DNA of 49,963 nucleotides from RUG14121 sp964533935 (GTDB taxonomy: Bacteria; Bacillota_I; Bacilli_A; RF39; UBA660): contig CAZHOG010000008.1 of assembly GCA_964533935.1 (NCBI GenBank), forward strand, positions 1-49,963, read 5' to 3'. The notes beneath the pieces were generated by a model. It was not told the origin of the DNA. It did no database searches and saw only the letters and a list, made by a program, of their open reading frames with translations. This document shows positions 26,715 to 36,438 of the stretch, one piece after another (the first letter of the stretch is position 1; each line of letters opens with the position of its first letter). The position numbers and the translations under genes were made by a program.

Positions 26715-27761
26715 ATGAAAGAAAAATTAAATGAATTATTAAAATTAGCTGAAAGTGATATAAATAGTTGTTCAAAACCAGCAGATTTGGCAAATATTAA
26801 AGCAAAATATTTAGGTAAGAAAAGTGAAATATCTGCTATGATGGTTGAATTAAAAGATATGTCTGTAGAAGACAAAAAGATCTTTGGTAAAGAAATTAAT
26901 GTTGTAAAAAATGAAATAACTTCAATGGTAGATAATAAAAATAAAATGCTTGAAGAAATAATGTTAAATGAAAAATTAACTAAAGAGAGTATTGATATTT
27001 CATTACCAGCTACTAAAATAACTTGTGGTTCTCCTAATGTTTTAGAAAAAATAGTAGAAGAAATAGAAGAATTAATGATGAGTATGGGATATGATGTTGT
27101 AGATGGTCCAGAGATAGAAGAGGATAAATATAACTTTGAATTATTAAATATTCCTAAGGGACATCCTGCTAGAGATGCTCAAGATACATTCTATATTAAA
27201 AATGAAGAAATCTTACTAAGAAGCCAAACATCTCCTGTTCAAGCTCGAGAAATGTTAAAAGGTGAAGGCAAAAAAGCAATTAGAATGATTTGCCCAGGAA
27301 AAACATATCGTCGTGATGATGATGATGCAACCCATTCTCATCAATTTATGCAAATAGAAGGATTACTTGTTGATAAAAATGTTAGCTTATCAGATTTAAA
27401 GGGAACTTTTGATTTAATTGCAAAAAAACTTTTTGGTGAAGATTGTATAGCAAGATTTAGACCAAGTTATTATCAATTTACTGAACCATCAGTAGAAACT
27501 GATATTTCTTGTTTTAATTGTCATGGTAAAGGATGTAGTATTTGTAAAAATACAGGATGGATTACTGTTGCTGGTGCTGGAATTGTTCATCCAAATGTCT
27601 TAAAAGCTTGTGGATATGATCCAAATGAATGGACTGGATTTGCTTTTGGTTTTGGTGCTGAAAGACTTGCAATGTTAAAATATGGAATAAATGATATTAG
27701 AACATTTTATACAACAGATTTAAGAGAAGTTAAAGTATTTGATAGAAAGGATGCTGAATAA
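26715..27761 (+). CDS. pheS: Phenylalanyl-tRNA synthetase alpha subunit
   Basis: A 348-residue class II catalytic subunit. It has an N-terminal coiled coil (about 1-90) that contacts tRNA, then GHPARDAQDTFYI, LLRSQTSPVQAR, the motif 2 region CPGKTYRRDDDDATHSHQF, and motif 3 GFGAERLAMLKYG. CxxC...CxxC (CFNCHGKGCSICKN) is unusual-looking but common in Firmicutes PheS. Ribosome site AGGAGG after the T-box. The stop overlaps the pheT start by one base (TAATG). Confidence 0.97.
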   Translation: MKEKLNELLKLAESDINSCSKPADLANIKAKYLGKKSEISAMMVELKDMSVEDKKIFGKEINVVKNEITSMVDNKNKMLEEIMLNEKLTKESIDISLPATKITCGSPNVLEKIVEEIEELMMSMGYDVVDGPEIEEDKYNFELLNIPKGHPARDAQDTFYIKNEEILLRSQTSPVQAREMLKGEGKKAIRMICPGKTYRRDDDDATHSHQFMQIEGLLVDKNVSLSDLKGTFDLIAKKLFGEDCIARFRPSYYQFTEPSVETDISCFNCHGKGCSICKNTGWITVAGAGIVHPNVLKACGYDPNEWTGFAFGFGAERLAMLKYGINDIRTFYTTDLREVKVFDRKDAE

Positions 27762-30133
27762 TGATTAGTTTAGATTGGATAAATGATTATATAGATATAT
27801 CAAAAGAAGATTTAAAAGAATTAGCCGTAAAAATTACTAAAGCTGGTGTTAACATTGAAAAAGTAATCACAAATCATATAAACAATTTAGTAATTGGAGA
27901 AGTATTAGAATGTGAAATGCATCCTGATAGTGATCATTTACATGTTTGTAAAGTTAAAGTATCAGAAGAAATCGTTCAAATAGTATGTGGTGCTTCAAAT
28001 GTTAGAACTGGAATAAAAGTAATAGTAGCATTACCAGGAGCTATTTTACCAGGAAATTTTGAAATCAAAAAAGGAAAAATTCGTGGAATAGAATCAAACG
28101 GAATGATTTGTGCATTATTTGAATTAGGATTAGAAGAAAAAAACGAAGAAAATTATAATAAAGGCATTCATGAGTTAGATGCTAATGCACCAGTGGGAGA
28201 AGATCCTATTAAATATTTAGGATTAGATGATACTATTTATGAAGTTGATATTCATAAACATCGTAATAATGATTGCTACTATCATATTGGTTTTGCCTAT
28301 GAAGTTGCTGCTATTATTAATAAAAAAGTAACTTTACCTGAGAGCAAGTATGAGGAAATATCCGATGATATTAAGAATCATTTTAAATTAAGCGTAGAAG
28401 CAGATAAATGTCCTTATTATTTAGCTAAAATGGTTACTAATGTAGAAATCAAAGAATCTCCAGAGTTTATTAAAAAAAGATTATTAGCTGTTGGAATGCG
28501 TCCAATAAATAATGTTGTAGATATTTCTAATTATGTAATGTTAGAATATGGACAACCAATGCATTTCTTTGATAAAGATAAATTAGGAGATAGTATTGTT
28601 GTACGTAATGCAAAAGAAAATGAAGAAATTACTACATTAGATGGAAAAGAAAGAATTTTATCTGAAAATGATATAGTAATTACTGATGGAAACAAATCTG
28701 TTTGTATTGCTGGTGTTATGGGTGGAGAAAACACTGAAGTAACTAGTGATACTAAAAATATTTTAATTGAAAGTGCAATATTTGATGCAATTAATATTAG
28801 AAATACTGCTGCTCGTCTTAATTTAAAGAGTGAAGCTTCAATTAGATATGGTAAAGGTTTAAATTATGAATATACTCAAAGTGCAATAGATAGAGCATGC
28901 CATTTATTAGAAAAATATGCTAATGCTAAAATATTAACTGGAATTGTATCTTATGATAATTTAAAAAAAGATAAAAAAATAGTTGAATTTAAATCTGAAG
29001 AAATAAATAAAATGTTAGGCATTACAATAAAAGATGAAGATGTAAAAATTGAATTAGGCAAACTTGGATTTGATTATGAATATAATAATGGCTTATTCGT
29101 TGTTACTATTCCTAATAGAAGATTAGATATTGACCCAAATATAAATGATATTGCAGAAGAAATAGGAAGACTATACGGATATCATAATTTAGTATCAACA
29201 TTACCTAGTGGTGAATTTAAATGTGGAGAGTATGTTGGTGACGTTAAATATAGAAAGATTATTTCTAAAAGATTACGTTCATTAGGATTAAACGAATCTA
29301 AAACATATACATTAGTATCTCCAGAAATGGCTAATTTATTTAAATATGAAGATAAAAATCAAGTTGTATTACCAAATCCTATGAGTATTGATAAGTCAGT
29401 TGTAAGAACATCTTTATTGCCTTCATTATTAAACGTTTATGAATATAATAAAGCTCGTAAAGTAAATGATGTTTTCTTATATGAAATAAGTAAAACATAT
29501 GATATTGATTATAATGAAGATATTAAAGTTGCTTTATTAATTAAAGGAAATTATATAATAAATAACTGGCAACATAATATTATTAAAGCAGATTTTTATT
29601 TATTAAAAGGTATTATTGAAAATATTTTAGATTATTTAGGACTGAAAAATAGATATAGTTTTGAAACAGCTAGTCCAAGTGATTTACATCCTGGAAAGTC
29701 TGCTGTAATTAAATTAGATAGACAAAATATTGGAGTAATTGGAAGAGTTCACAATAGTTTAAACAAAGATGAAATATATGTAGCTGAATTGTCATTAACT
29801 AAGTTAATTACAAAGATTAAACCAATTAAATATAAAGAAGCATCTAAGTATCCTGAAATCACAAAGGATGTTGCCTTTGTTGTTAAAAAATCAGTTCCTG
29901 CATCAGATCTTATTTTTGAAATTAAAAAAGTAGGCGGAAGATTATTGAAAAGTATAGATGTCTTTGATGTATATACTGGAGAAAATGTTTGTGATGATGA
30001 AAAATCAATTGCATTCAATTTAATTTTCTCTGATGATAATAGAACGCTAAATGAAGAAGAAGTAATGGAAATATTTAATAATATTATTACAAGTGTTGAA
30101 ACAAAATTTAATGCAGTATTAAGAAACAAATAA
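27761..30133 (+). CDS. pheT: Phenylalanyl-tRNA synthetase beta subunit
   Basis: A 790-residue partner of PheS. Its domains in order are an OB-fold EMAP-like domain (about 40-150, with VCGASNVR), the B3/B4 editing domain (about 210-390), B5, and a catalytic-like domain. It ends in an FDX-ACB anticodon-binding domain (about 695-790, starting YPEITKDVAFVV). The editing domain removes Tyr from tRNA-Phe. Full length. A hairpin downstream can terminate transcripts from both sides. Confidence 0.97.
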   Translation: MISLDWINDYIDISKEDLKELAVKITKAGVNIEKVITNHINNLVIGEVLECEMHPDSDHLHVCKVKVSEEIVQIVCGASNVRTGIKVIVALPGAILPGNFEIKKGKIRGIESNGMICALFELGLEEKNEENYNKGIHELDANAPVGEDPIKYLGLDDTIYEVDIHKHRNNDCYYHIGFAYEVAAIINKKVTLPESKYEEISDDIKNHFKLSVEADKCPYYLAKMVTNVEIKESPEFIKKRLLAVGMRPINNVVDISNYVMLEYGQPMHFFDKDKLGDSIVVRNAKENEEITTLDGKERILSENDIVITDGNKSVCIAGVMGGENTEVTSDTKNILIESAIFDAINIRNTAARLNLKSEASIRYGKGLNYEYTQSAIDRACHLLEKYANAKILTGIVSYDNLKKDKKIVEFKSEEINKMLGITIKDEDVKIELGKLGFDYEYNNGLFVVTIPNRRLDIDPNINDIAEEIGRLYGYHNLVSTLPSGEFKCGEYVGDVKYRKIISKRLRSLGLNESKTYTLVSPEMANLFKYEDKNQVVLPNPMSIDKSVVRTSLLPSLLNVYEYNKARKVNDVFLYEISKTYDIDYNEDIKVALLIKGNYIINNWQHNIIKADFYLLKGIIENILDYLGLKNRYSFETASPSDLHPGKSAVIKLDRQNIGVIGRVHNSLNKDEIYVAELSLTKLITKIKPIKYKEASKYPEITKDVAFVVKKSVPASDLIFEIKKVGGRLLKSIDVFDVYTGENVCDDEKSIAFNLIFSDDNRTLNEEEVMEIFNNIITSVETKFNAVLRNK

Positions 30134-30162
30134 AAAAGATTATCATTTGATAATCTTTTTTT
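30132..30162. terminator. Bidirectional terminator between pheT and the leftward genes
   Basis: AAGATTATC (30136-30144), loop ATTT, GATAATCTT (30149-30157), with A-tract on the left and T-tract on the right. It can stop pheST rightward and the 30161-30658 gene leftward. Confidence 0.85.
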
Positions 30163-30658
30163 ATATTTTAATTTCGCTTGTTTCTTCTTCTTCAACATTA
30201 TCACATACAATATGGATTTTTAATGTATATATTTTATCTCTTTTTTTAGTTAATGTAACATAACTATCATCTTTATTACAAGATGCATAGTTTATAATTT
30301 TATCTTTTGAAATAATTTCTTTTTCAATAATTTCATTTAAAGATAAGGAATTAGAATCACCATTGTTTTTAGGAATATTTTTAACATTATAATATTTAAT
30401 AATATTTTCTTTAATATACGTAATATTTGTATTAAATTCTGTTTCTTCTAATTCTTTTTTGTTATTTACATTTGTAGAAAATCTGGAAATGCAAAATATG
30501 AATACGAAGAAAAAAATACATATTATTAAAAATTCTACGATAATTAAAAATAATGACTTGCTTTTATCTTTGTTACTGTTTTTATTTTTATTAAATTTAG
30601 GAAAATTAAATGATGGAAAATCAATATTGATTCTATGCTTATTACCATTTTCGTACAT
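30161..30658 (-). CDS. Single-pass membrane protein with extracytoplasmic domain
   Basis: A 165-residue protein; I start it at the ATG at 30658 behind AAGGGG (the longer ORF to 30715 runs into the HD gene). A basic, Asn-rich cytoplasmic segment is followed by one membrane helix (about residues 34-58, LFLIIVEFLIICIFFF). The external domain has two Cys (ASCNKDDSYVTLTK and KIHIVCD), likely a disulphide. A Cys...SYVxxTK...Cys module after a helical stretch resembles pilin-like domains recurring in uncultured Firmicutes, but I cannot name the family. It is downstream of, and probably co-transcribed with, the HD gene. Confidence 0.65.
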   Translation of the reverse strand: MYENGNKHRINIDFPSFNFPKFNKNKNSNKDKSKSLFLIIVEFLIICIFFFVFIFCISRFSTNVNNKKELEETEFNTNITYIKENIIKYYNVKNIPKNNGDSNSLSLNEIIEKEIISKDKIINYASCNKDDSYVTLTKKRDKIYTLKIHIVCDNVEEEETSEIKI

Positions 30659-30707
30659 TATTTTCATCCCCTTTTGAAATGACTCTAATATACTACAAAA
30701 GACCAAA

Positions 30708-31274
30708 TTAGTCAATTATTTCATTGTTTTCATCAAATTCTACATTCAAAAATTTTCTGCTGGCTAAATAGTCACATAAATGAACAAATTTTTGATATCT
30801 AGATCTTGGAACTTCTAAAACTTCATTTCCTTGATAATCACAGTTCCATTGCCCCATATGACATTTGATGTTATCACATAACATTGTTATTTCTTCATCT
30901 GTTAAAGATAATTCTGATTTAAAACTCATTACATATTTACTCATTAAGATTGGATGATCAAAGCGAGTATACTTTTCGTTTGTTACGCCTTTTTTAAGAC
31001 CATCATGCAATATTAAAGATAGTATTAGTATATCTTGTTCATCCTCAGTGAAAATCTTTTTATACATGTCTAAAACAAGCAATTCATGGGCTATCTTAAC
31101 AGCTGCTTTTGTATGCTTATATAGTCCATCGCTACCTGTTGTATATTTGGGATGATATTTTTGAGTTGAACTAGCTGGTATTGTATAGAAATACTCAGGT
31201 ATTTTTGCTACTAAATAAATACCAGCATTTTTAATTCTTTCATTTTTTATATAATTTAATTCTGTTTGAAACAT
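30708..31274 (-). CDS. HD-domain phosphohydrolase
   Basis: A 188-residue protein with an HD superfamily metal site: His in LYKHTKAAVKIAHEL, then the paired HD in LILHDGLKKG, FDHPIL, IKCHMGQW, and Asp in HLCDYLASRKF. The tail resembles the HD module of YhaM-type 3'-5' exoribonucleases, but without the OB-fold. The substrate is unknown (nucleotide or RNA). Ribosome site AAGGAG before the ATG at 31274. It is divergent from uvrA across a 90 bp gap and lies 49 bp upstream of the membrane protein gene. Confidence 0.8.
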   Translation of the reverse strand: MFQTELNYIKNERIKNAGIYLVAKIPEYFYTIPASSTQKYHPKYTTGSDGLYKHTKAAVKIAHELLVLDMYKKIFTEDEQDILILSLILHDGLKKGVTNEKYTRFDHPILMSKYVMSFKSELSLTDEEITMLCDNIKCHMGQWNCDYQGNEVLEVPRSRYQKFVHLCDYLASRKFLNVEFDENNEIID

Positions 31275-31331
31275 AATATTTACTCCTTACATACATATAA
31301 TAAATTATTTTTAATAATTATGCAAATATTG

Positions 31332-31340
31332 TGGTAAAAT
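31332..31340 (+). promoter_or_regulatory. Extended -10 promoter of uvrA
   Basis: TGgTAAAAT, 24 bp before the ATG. No LexA/DinR box was recognised. Confidence 0.4.
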
Positions 31341-31364
31341 AAGTAACGATTGGAGTGATTACTT

Positions 31365-34169
31365 ATGGATCAAATAGTAGTAAAAGGTGCAAGAGAAAAT
31401 AATTTAAAAAATGTTGATATAACTTTACCTAAAAATAAATTGATAGTTATGACAGGAGTATCAGGAAGTGGAAAAAGTAGTTTAGCTTTTGATACTATTT
31501 ATGCAGAAGGTCAAAGAAGATATGTAGAAAGTTTATCTGCCTATGCTAGACAATTTATTGGTAATACTGATAAACCTGATGTTGATTCTATAGAAGGGTT
31601 ATCTCCTAGTATTTCAATTGATCAAAAATCAACCAATAAAAATCCAAGAAGTACTGTTGGAACAATTACTGAAATATATGATTATTTAAGATTATTATTT
31701 GCAAGAATTGGTGTTCCTTATTGTCCTAATCATCATATTCCTATTAAAAGTCAATCAATAGAAGAAATGACTAATAAAATAATGAATTTTGATGCTGGAA
31801 CAAAAATAGAAATAATGGCTCCATTAATACGTGGTGAAAAGGGAGCACATAAAGAATTATTAGATGATTTAAGAAGTAAAGGCTATACAAGAGTTAGAGT
31901 TAATGGGACTGTTTATAGTTTAGATGAAGAAATAATTTTAGAAAAAAATAAAAAAGATACTATTGAAGTTGTTATTGATAGAGTTGTTGTTGAAGATGAA
32001 GAAAGAAGTAGAATATATGAATCTATAGAAGAATCAACAAGACTAGCAAATGGAATGGTTTTAATAAATGTTATTGGTCACGAAGAACTTATTATGAGTG
32101 AAAATTATGCTTGCTTACAATGTAATTATTCCATTGGTGAGTTAGAACCAAGAATGTTTTCTTTTAATGCTCCATATGGTGCTTGTAAGGAATGTAAAGG
32201 ATTAGGAACTAAGTTATCTTTAAGTATTGATTTATTAATTCCAAATAAAGATAGAAGTATAAATAGAGGTGCTATAGTTGCTTTAAATATGGATCAAAAT
32301 ATGTATTTAACAGCATTACAAACAGTATGTTCTCATTATGATATTGATATGGATATGCCTATAGAAAAAATACCTAAAGATAAATTAGATATTATATTCT
32401 ATGGTTCAAAAGAAGAATTAGATTTTAAATATGTTTCTAAAAATGGGAATATTAGATATACAAGAGATTTCTATGAGGGAATCGTTAATAATCTTGAAAG
32501 AAGATATATGGAAACTTCTAGTACATGGATTAGGGAATGGCTTGAATCATTTATGGTTGAGTGTGAATGTCCAAGTTGCCATGGAGCAAGATTAGATAAA
32601 AGTATTTTATCTATTTATATAAATAAGAAAAATATTTATGATTTAACTCAAATGAGTATTGAAGAATTAAATAAATTTATAAAAAATTTAAAATTAACTC
32701 CGGAAGAAAAAGGTATTAGTGATTTACTAATTAAAGAAATTGTTAATCGTTTGTCTTTTCTAGAAAATGTTGGTTTGAATTATTTGACATTGGCTCGTTC
32801 TGCAGCTACTTTAAGTGGTGGGGAAGCACAACGTATTAGATTAGCCACTCAAATAGGTAGTAAGTTATCTGGAGTTTTATATGTACTAGATGAACCAAGT
32901 ATAGGATTACATCAAAGAGATAATGATAAATTAATTAATTCATTAAAAGAAATGCGTGATTTAGGAAATACATTAATTGTTGTTGAACATGATACAGATA
33001 CAATGTTAGCAGCAGATTATTTAGTAGATGTTGGGCCTGGTGCAGGAACTGAAGGTGGAGAAATAATTGCCTGTGGAACACCAAAGGAAGTAATGGAAAA
33101 TCCAAATAGTTTAACTGGAAAGTATTTATCTGGTAAAGAAAAAATAGAAGTTCCTAAAACTAGACGAAAAGGAAATAAAGAATTTATTGAAATAATAAAA
33201 GCTGAAGAGAATAATTTGAAAAAAGTAAATGTCAAAATACCTTTGGGAGAATTAGTTTGTGTAACTGGTGTTTCTGGTTCAGGTAAATCTTCACTTATTA
33301 ATGAAGTGCTTTATAAAGCAGCTAGAAAAGAAGTATATAATTCAAAAGATATTCCTGGTAAGTGCAAAGAAATTAAAGGTTTAGATAAACTTGATAAAGT
33401 GTTTCAAATTTCACAGGATGCAATAGGAAGAACTCCAAGAAGTAATCCTGCTACATATATTGGTGTATTTGATGATATAAGGGATCTATTTGCTAGTATG
33501 AAAGAAAGCAAAATGAGATCATATACAAAAAGTAGATTTTCATTTAATGTAAAAGGTGGAAGATGTGAAGCTTGCCAGGGTGATGGTGTTAAGAAAATAG
33601 AAATGCATTTTTTACCGGATGTTTATGTTCCTTGTGATGTTTGCCAAGGTAAAAGATATAATAGAGAAACTTTAGAAGTTAAATTTAAGGATAAAAATAT
33701 TTCTGATGTATTAAATATGACAGTTGCTCAGGCTGATGAATTTTTTGATAATGTTCCAAAGATAAAAGAAAAATTAGATGTTCTAATGGATGTTGGATTA
33801 ACTTATATATCTCTTGGACAAAGCGCAACTACACTAAGTGGTGGTGAAGCTGGAAGAATTAAATTAGCAAAAGAATTACAAAAGAAAGCAACATCTCATA
33901 GTTTATTTATTTTAGATGAACCAACTACTGGTCTTCATACACATGATATTAAAAAGCTATTAGTTATATTAAATAGAATTGTTGATAATGGTGATACTGT
34001 TGTTGTTATCGAACATAATTTAGATGTAATTAAAGTTGCTGATTATATTATTGATTTAGGACCTGAAGGCGGTAACGGTGGTGGAACAATAGTTGCTTGT
34101 GGAACACCTGAAGAAGTTGCTAAAAATAAAGATTCTTATACTGGAGAATATTTAAAGAAAATATTATAA
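31365..34169 (+). CDS. uvrA: Excinuclease ABC subunit A
   Basis: A 934-residue DNA-damage recognition ATPase of nucleotide excision repair. The first Walker A GVSGSGKSS is at 31-39, followed by the UvrB-binding and insertion domains. Zinc modules are visible in CLQCNYSIGELEP...CKEC and CEACQGDG...CDVC. Two ABC signatures LSGGEAQRIRLA and LSGGEAGRIKLA follow, and a second Walker A GVSGSGKSS. It is complete and typical. uvrB is not adjacent, unlike in many Firmicutes. Followed by a bidirectional terminator. Confidence 0.98.
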   Translation: MDQIVVKGARENNLKNVDITLPKNKLIVMTGVSGSGKSSLAFDTIYAEGQRRYVESLSAYARQFIGNTDKPDVDSIEGLSPSISIDQKSTNKNPRSTVGTITEIYDYLRLLFARIGVPYCPNHHIPIKSQSIEEMTNKIMNFDAGTKIEIMAPLIRGEKGAHKELLDDLRSKGYTRVRVNGTVYSLDEEIILEKNKKDTIEVVIDRVVVEDEERSRIYESIEESTRLANGMVLINVIGHEELIMSENYACLQCNYSIGELEPRMFSFNAPYGACKECKGLGTKLSLSIDLLIPNKDRSINRGAIVALNMDQNMYLTALQTVCSHYDIDMDMPIEKIPKDKLDIIFYGSKEELDFKYVSKNGNIRYTRDFYEGIVNNLERRYMETSSTWIREWLESFMVECECPSCHGARLDKSILSIYINKKNIYDLTQMSIEELNKFIKNLKLTPEEKGISDLLIKEIVNRLSFLENVGLNYLTLARSAATLSGGEAQRIRLATQIGSKLSGVLYVLDEPSIGLHQRDNDKLINSLKEMRDLGNTLIVVEHDTDTMLAADYLVDVGPGAGTEGGEIIACGTPKEVMENPNSLTGKYLSGKEKIEVPKTRRKGNKEFIEIIKAEENNLKKVNVKIPLGELVCVTGVSGSGKSSLINEVLYKAARKEVYNSKDIPGKCKEIKGLDKLDKVFQISQDAIGRTPRSNPATYIGVFDDIRDLFASMKESKMRSYTKSRFSFNVKGGRCEACQGDGVKKIEMHFLPDVYVPCDVCQGKRYNRETLEVKFKDKNISDVLNMTVAQADEFFDNVPKIKEKLDVLMDVGLTYISLGQSATTLSGGEAGRIKLAKELQKKATSHSLFILDEPTTGLHTHDIKKLLVILNRIVDNGDTVVVIEHNLDVIKVADYIIDLGPEGGNGGGTIVACGTPEEVAKNKDSYTGEYLKKIL

Positions 34170-34203
34170 AAAAAAACAAAATGATGATTCATTTTGTTTT
34201 TTA
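34169..34203. terminator. Bidirectional terminator between uvrA and the leftward pair
   Basis: ACAAAATGA (34176-34184), loop TGAT, TCATTTTGT (34189-34197), with A-tract before and T-tract after. Serves uvrA rightward and the 34201 gene leftward. Confidence 0.85.
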
Positions 34204-35235
34204 ATGTAATAATAATAACATTGCAGTTATAGTTCCTAGTGTTAATGTAGTAATTAGCACTAAAATTGTTCCAATTACAGATCCAGTAGATTTTGTTCTT
34301 TTTAATTTTAAATCGCTATTTAATTTTTTTGAATCTGTTATATTTTCTAAGTCAGATTTTAAATTAAATAATAATTCTTTTTCTTGATTAATTGTAACAA
34401 GCTTTGAATCGCTATTATTTTTAATTTCTTCAATTTGTTTAATATATTCTTCTCTGTTTTCATTTTTAATATTCTTTGTTAAAGTTGTGGGAATATTAAT
34501 TAAAAGATTTTTATCTGTATCAACTTTTTGTATTTGATCAAAATTTCTAACATAATTGGCTCTATTTTGTTCTTCAGTTTTTTCAATATTTGCTAATTTT
34601 TTTTCTTCTAATAATTTAATAAATTCTTCATATTCTTCTTCTCTATTAAAATCAATTTTTTTGGTTTTAGCGAATGTTTTAATAATTATATTTTTATTTT
34701 GACTTTCAAATTTTGCATTTAAATAATTTGCTTTTAATCCTAAATTTGATGAATAAGACTGTATCATATTTTTAGCACGTTCATTAATTGAACCAATTTT
34801 ACTTTTAATAGTACTAATAGGTTGAACTTTAGTAATGTCAAAATTTAATATTCTTTCTTCTTGCAAATTACGTTTTTGAATTAATTCTTCTTTTCTTTGT
34901 TCAATTTCAGAATTGTTAGTTAATTCATCTTGAACTCTTTTTTCTTCGAGAGAATTTTTTTCTATTATATTAAAATGCTTGTATACAAAAATATTTTCAT
35001 TATTATCAATTTTATTAAAATTATCTTTAAGCTGATTTTTTCTATTAGTAGCAATTGTTCCTAATTTACTTTTATCAATATCAACTTTCAAGATGTTTTT
35101 GTATGATTTAGCAATAAATAATAATATTTTATTTTCTTTTATCTGACGATTTAATTCTTTTCTTTGCTCAATACTTTTTTCAATTACTTCAGAAGCACTT
35201 GCAATAGCTAAATCAGATTTCTCATTATCAATCAT
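34201..35235 (-). CDS. Hypothetical coiled-coil protein with C-terminal membrane anchor
   Basis: A 344-residue protein of unknown function. Most of it is charged and helical with coiled-coil stretches (e.g. EQRKEELIQKRNLQEERIL and YEEFIKLLEEKKLANIEK). A single hydrophobic segment at the C-terminus (about residues 321-342, VIGTILVLITTLTLGTI) makes it tail-anchored. The start is preceded by AAAGGTTGAG. It lies 18 bp downstream of a DUF1292-like gene on the same strand, and the two probably form an operon. Confidence 0.7.
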   Translation of the reverse strand: MIDNEKSDLAIASASEVIEKSIEQRKELNRQIKENKILLFIAKSYKNILKVDIDKSKLGTIATNRKNQLKDNFNKIDNNENIFVYKHFNIIEKNSLEEKRVQDELTNNSEIEQRKEELIQKRNLQEERILNFDITKVQPISTIKSKIGSINERAKNMIQSYSSNLGLKANYLNAKFESQNKNIIIKTFAKTKKIDFNREEEYEEFIKLLEEKKLANIEKTEEQNRANYVRNFDQIQKVDTDKNLLINIPTTLTKNIKNENREEYIKQIEEIKNNSDSKLVTINQEKELLFNLKSDLENITDSKKLNSDLKLKRTKSTGSVIGTILVLITTLTLGTITAMLLLLH

Positions 35236-35253
35236 GAATACTCAACCTTTCTT

Positions 35254-35505
35254 TTATTTTAGCATTTCTTTAATTAATTCAATAATTTCTGTTTTTTCTT
35301 TAGGGTCTTCAATATCTATTAAGCGGTCATTGCCGTTTTCATCGATTATAAGTCTAGAAGCATATAAGTCACTTGTATTGTCATCTTTATCAATAGTATA
35401 AACAGCATATTCAATATCATTTTTACTAAAAACACTTAATAATTCTGCTTCTTTTATTTCTCCCTTTTCATTTTGAATTTTTATAATTTGCTTTGTATCT
35501 TCCAT
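35254..35505 (-). CDS. DUF1292 family protein
   Basis: An 83-residue acidic protein. The pattern (KIQNEKGEIKEAELLSVF, DIEYAVYTI, then ASRLIIDENGNDRLIDIED) fits DUF1292, small Firmicutes proteins of unknown function. I start at the ATG at 35505 with GGAGGAAG upstream; a GTG four codons earlier falls on the ribosome site. First gene of the leftward pair, divergent from lgt. Confidence 0.75.
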   Translation of the reverse strand: MEDTKQIIKIQNEKGEIKEAELLSVFSKNDIEYAVYTIDKDDNTSDLYASRLIIDENGNDRLIDIEDPKEKTEIIELIKEMLK

Positions 35506-35564
35506 GTCTTCCTCCACTTATTCTATTATTCATATTATCATAATTTTATTGCATTATCAATAAT

Positions 35565-35593
35565 TTTACTTAAATCTTTGGACATGCTATAAT
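35565..35593 (+). promoter_or_regulatory. Promoter of lgt
   Basis: TTTACT (35565-35570), 17 bp spacer, TATAAT (35588-35593) with extended TG at 35585-35586. Confidence 0.65.
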
Positions 35594-35616
35594 ATATAAG
35601 AAAGGTATGTGATCTT

Positions 35617-36429
35617 ATGTCTAAGTACGCATTTACTATTGGGAATTTTTCTATTCGTTGGTATTCTATTATGTTATTAATAGCAGTTGTTTTAGGAGGA
35701 TACATTTTATTTAAGGAAGGCAGAAAATTTAATTTTAATCGAGATTTTTTATTTAATTTGTTTTTTTGGGTTATTGTCTTTGGATTTATAGGTGCAAGAA
35801 CATATTATGTTATCTTTAATTTTGAATTATATGAAAATGATTTAGTATCTATATTTAGAATATGGGAAGGTGGTCTTGCAATTCATGGAGGAATAATCGC
35901 TGGATTAATTACTTTAATTATTTATTGTAAAAAATATAATGCCAGAATTTTTAAAATTACTGATATGTGTTGTATTCCACTTATTTTGGGGCAAGCTATA
36001 GGTAGATGGGGTAATTTCTTTAATCAAGAAGCCCATGGTGCTGCTATTTCATATGCTAAATTAAAAAGCATGCATATTCCTGATTTTATTATTAATGGTA
36101 TGAATATTGGTGGAATCTATTATGCACCAACATTTCTTTATGAATCAATATGGTGTTTATTAGGAGCAATAGTTTTATTGATTGCTAAGAAATTCAAATA
36201 TTTAAAAGTTGGCCAACTTACTTCAATTTATTTAATGTGGTATAGTGTTGGAAGATTTTTTATAGAAAATCAAAGAACAGATTCATTAATGTTAGGTGGA
36301 TTTAAGGTTGCTCAACTTGTTTCAGTATTAATGTTTGTAGTTGGATTATTTGCTTTTATGATTTTAAGTAGAAGAAGTAAATTTGAAAATTTATATAGTG
36401 AAACTAATGCTGATGAAATTAGATTTTAG
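35617..36429 (+). CDS. lgt: Prolipoprotein diacylglyceryl transferase
   Basis: A 270-residue membrane enzyme with about seven helices that adds diacylglycerol to the lipobox Cys of lipoproteins. The Lgt signature GQAIGRWGNFFNQEAHG is at about 124-140, with GARTYYV and GGLAIHGG earlier. Complete. Ribosome site AAAGG is a little distant from the ATG. Nine bases separate its stop from the trxB-like ATG. Confidence 0.97.
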   Translation: MSKYAFTIGNFSIRWYSIMLLIAVVLGGYILFKEGRKFNFNRDFLFNLFFWVIVFGFIGARTYYVIFNFELYENDLVSIFRIWEGGLAIHGGIIAGLITLIIYCKKYNARIFKITDMCCIPLILGQAIGRWGNFFNQEAHGAAISYAKLKSMHIPDFIINGMNIGGIYYAPTFLYESIWCLLGAIVLLIAKKFKYLKVGQLTSIYLMWYSVGRFFIENQRTDSLMLGGFKVAQLVSVLMFVVGLFAFMILSRRSKFENLYSETNADEIRF

Positions 36430-36438
36430 GTGATAAAG

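Noticed and set aside
29749..30210. 153-codon leftward ORF across the pheT end
   Set aside because: Overlaps the conserved FDX-ACB domain and the bidirectional terminator.
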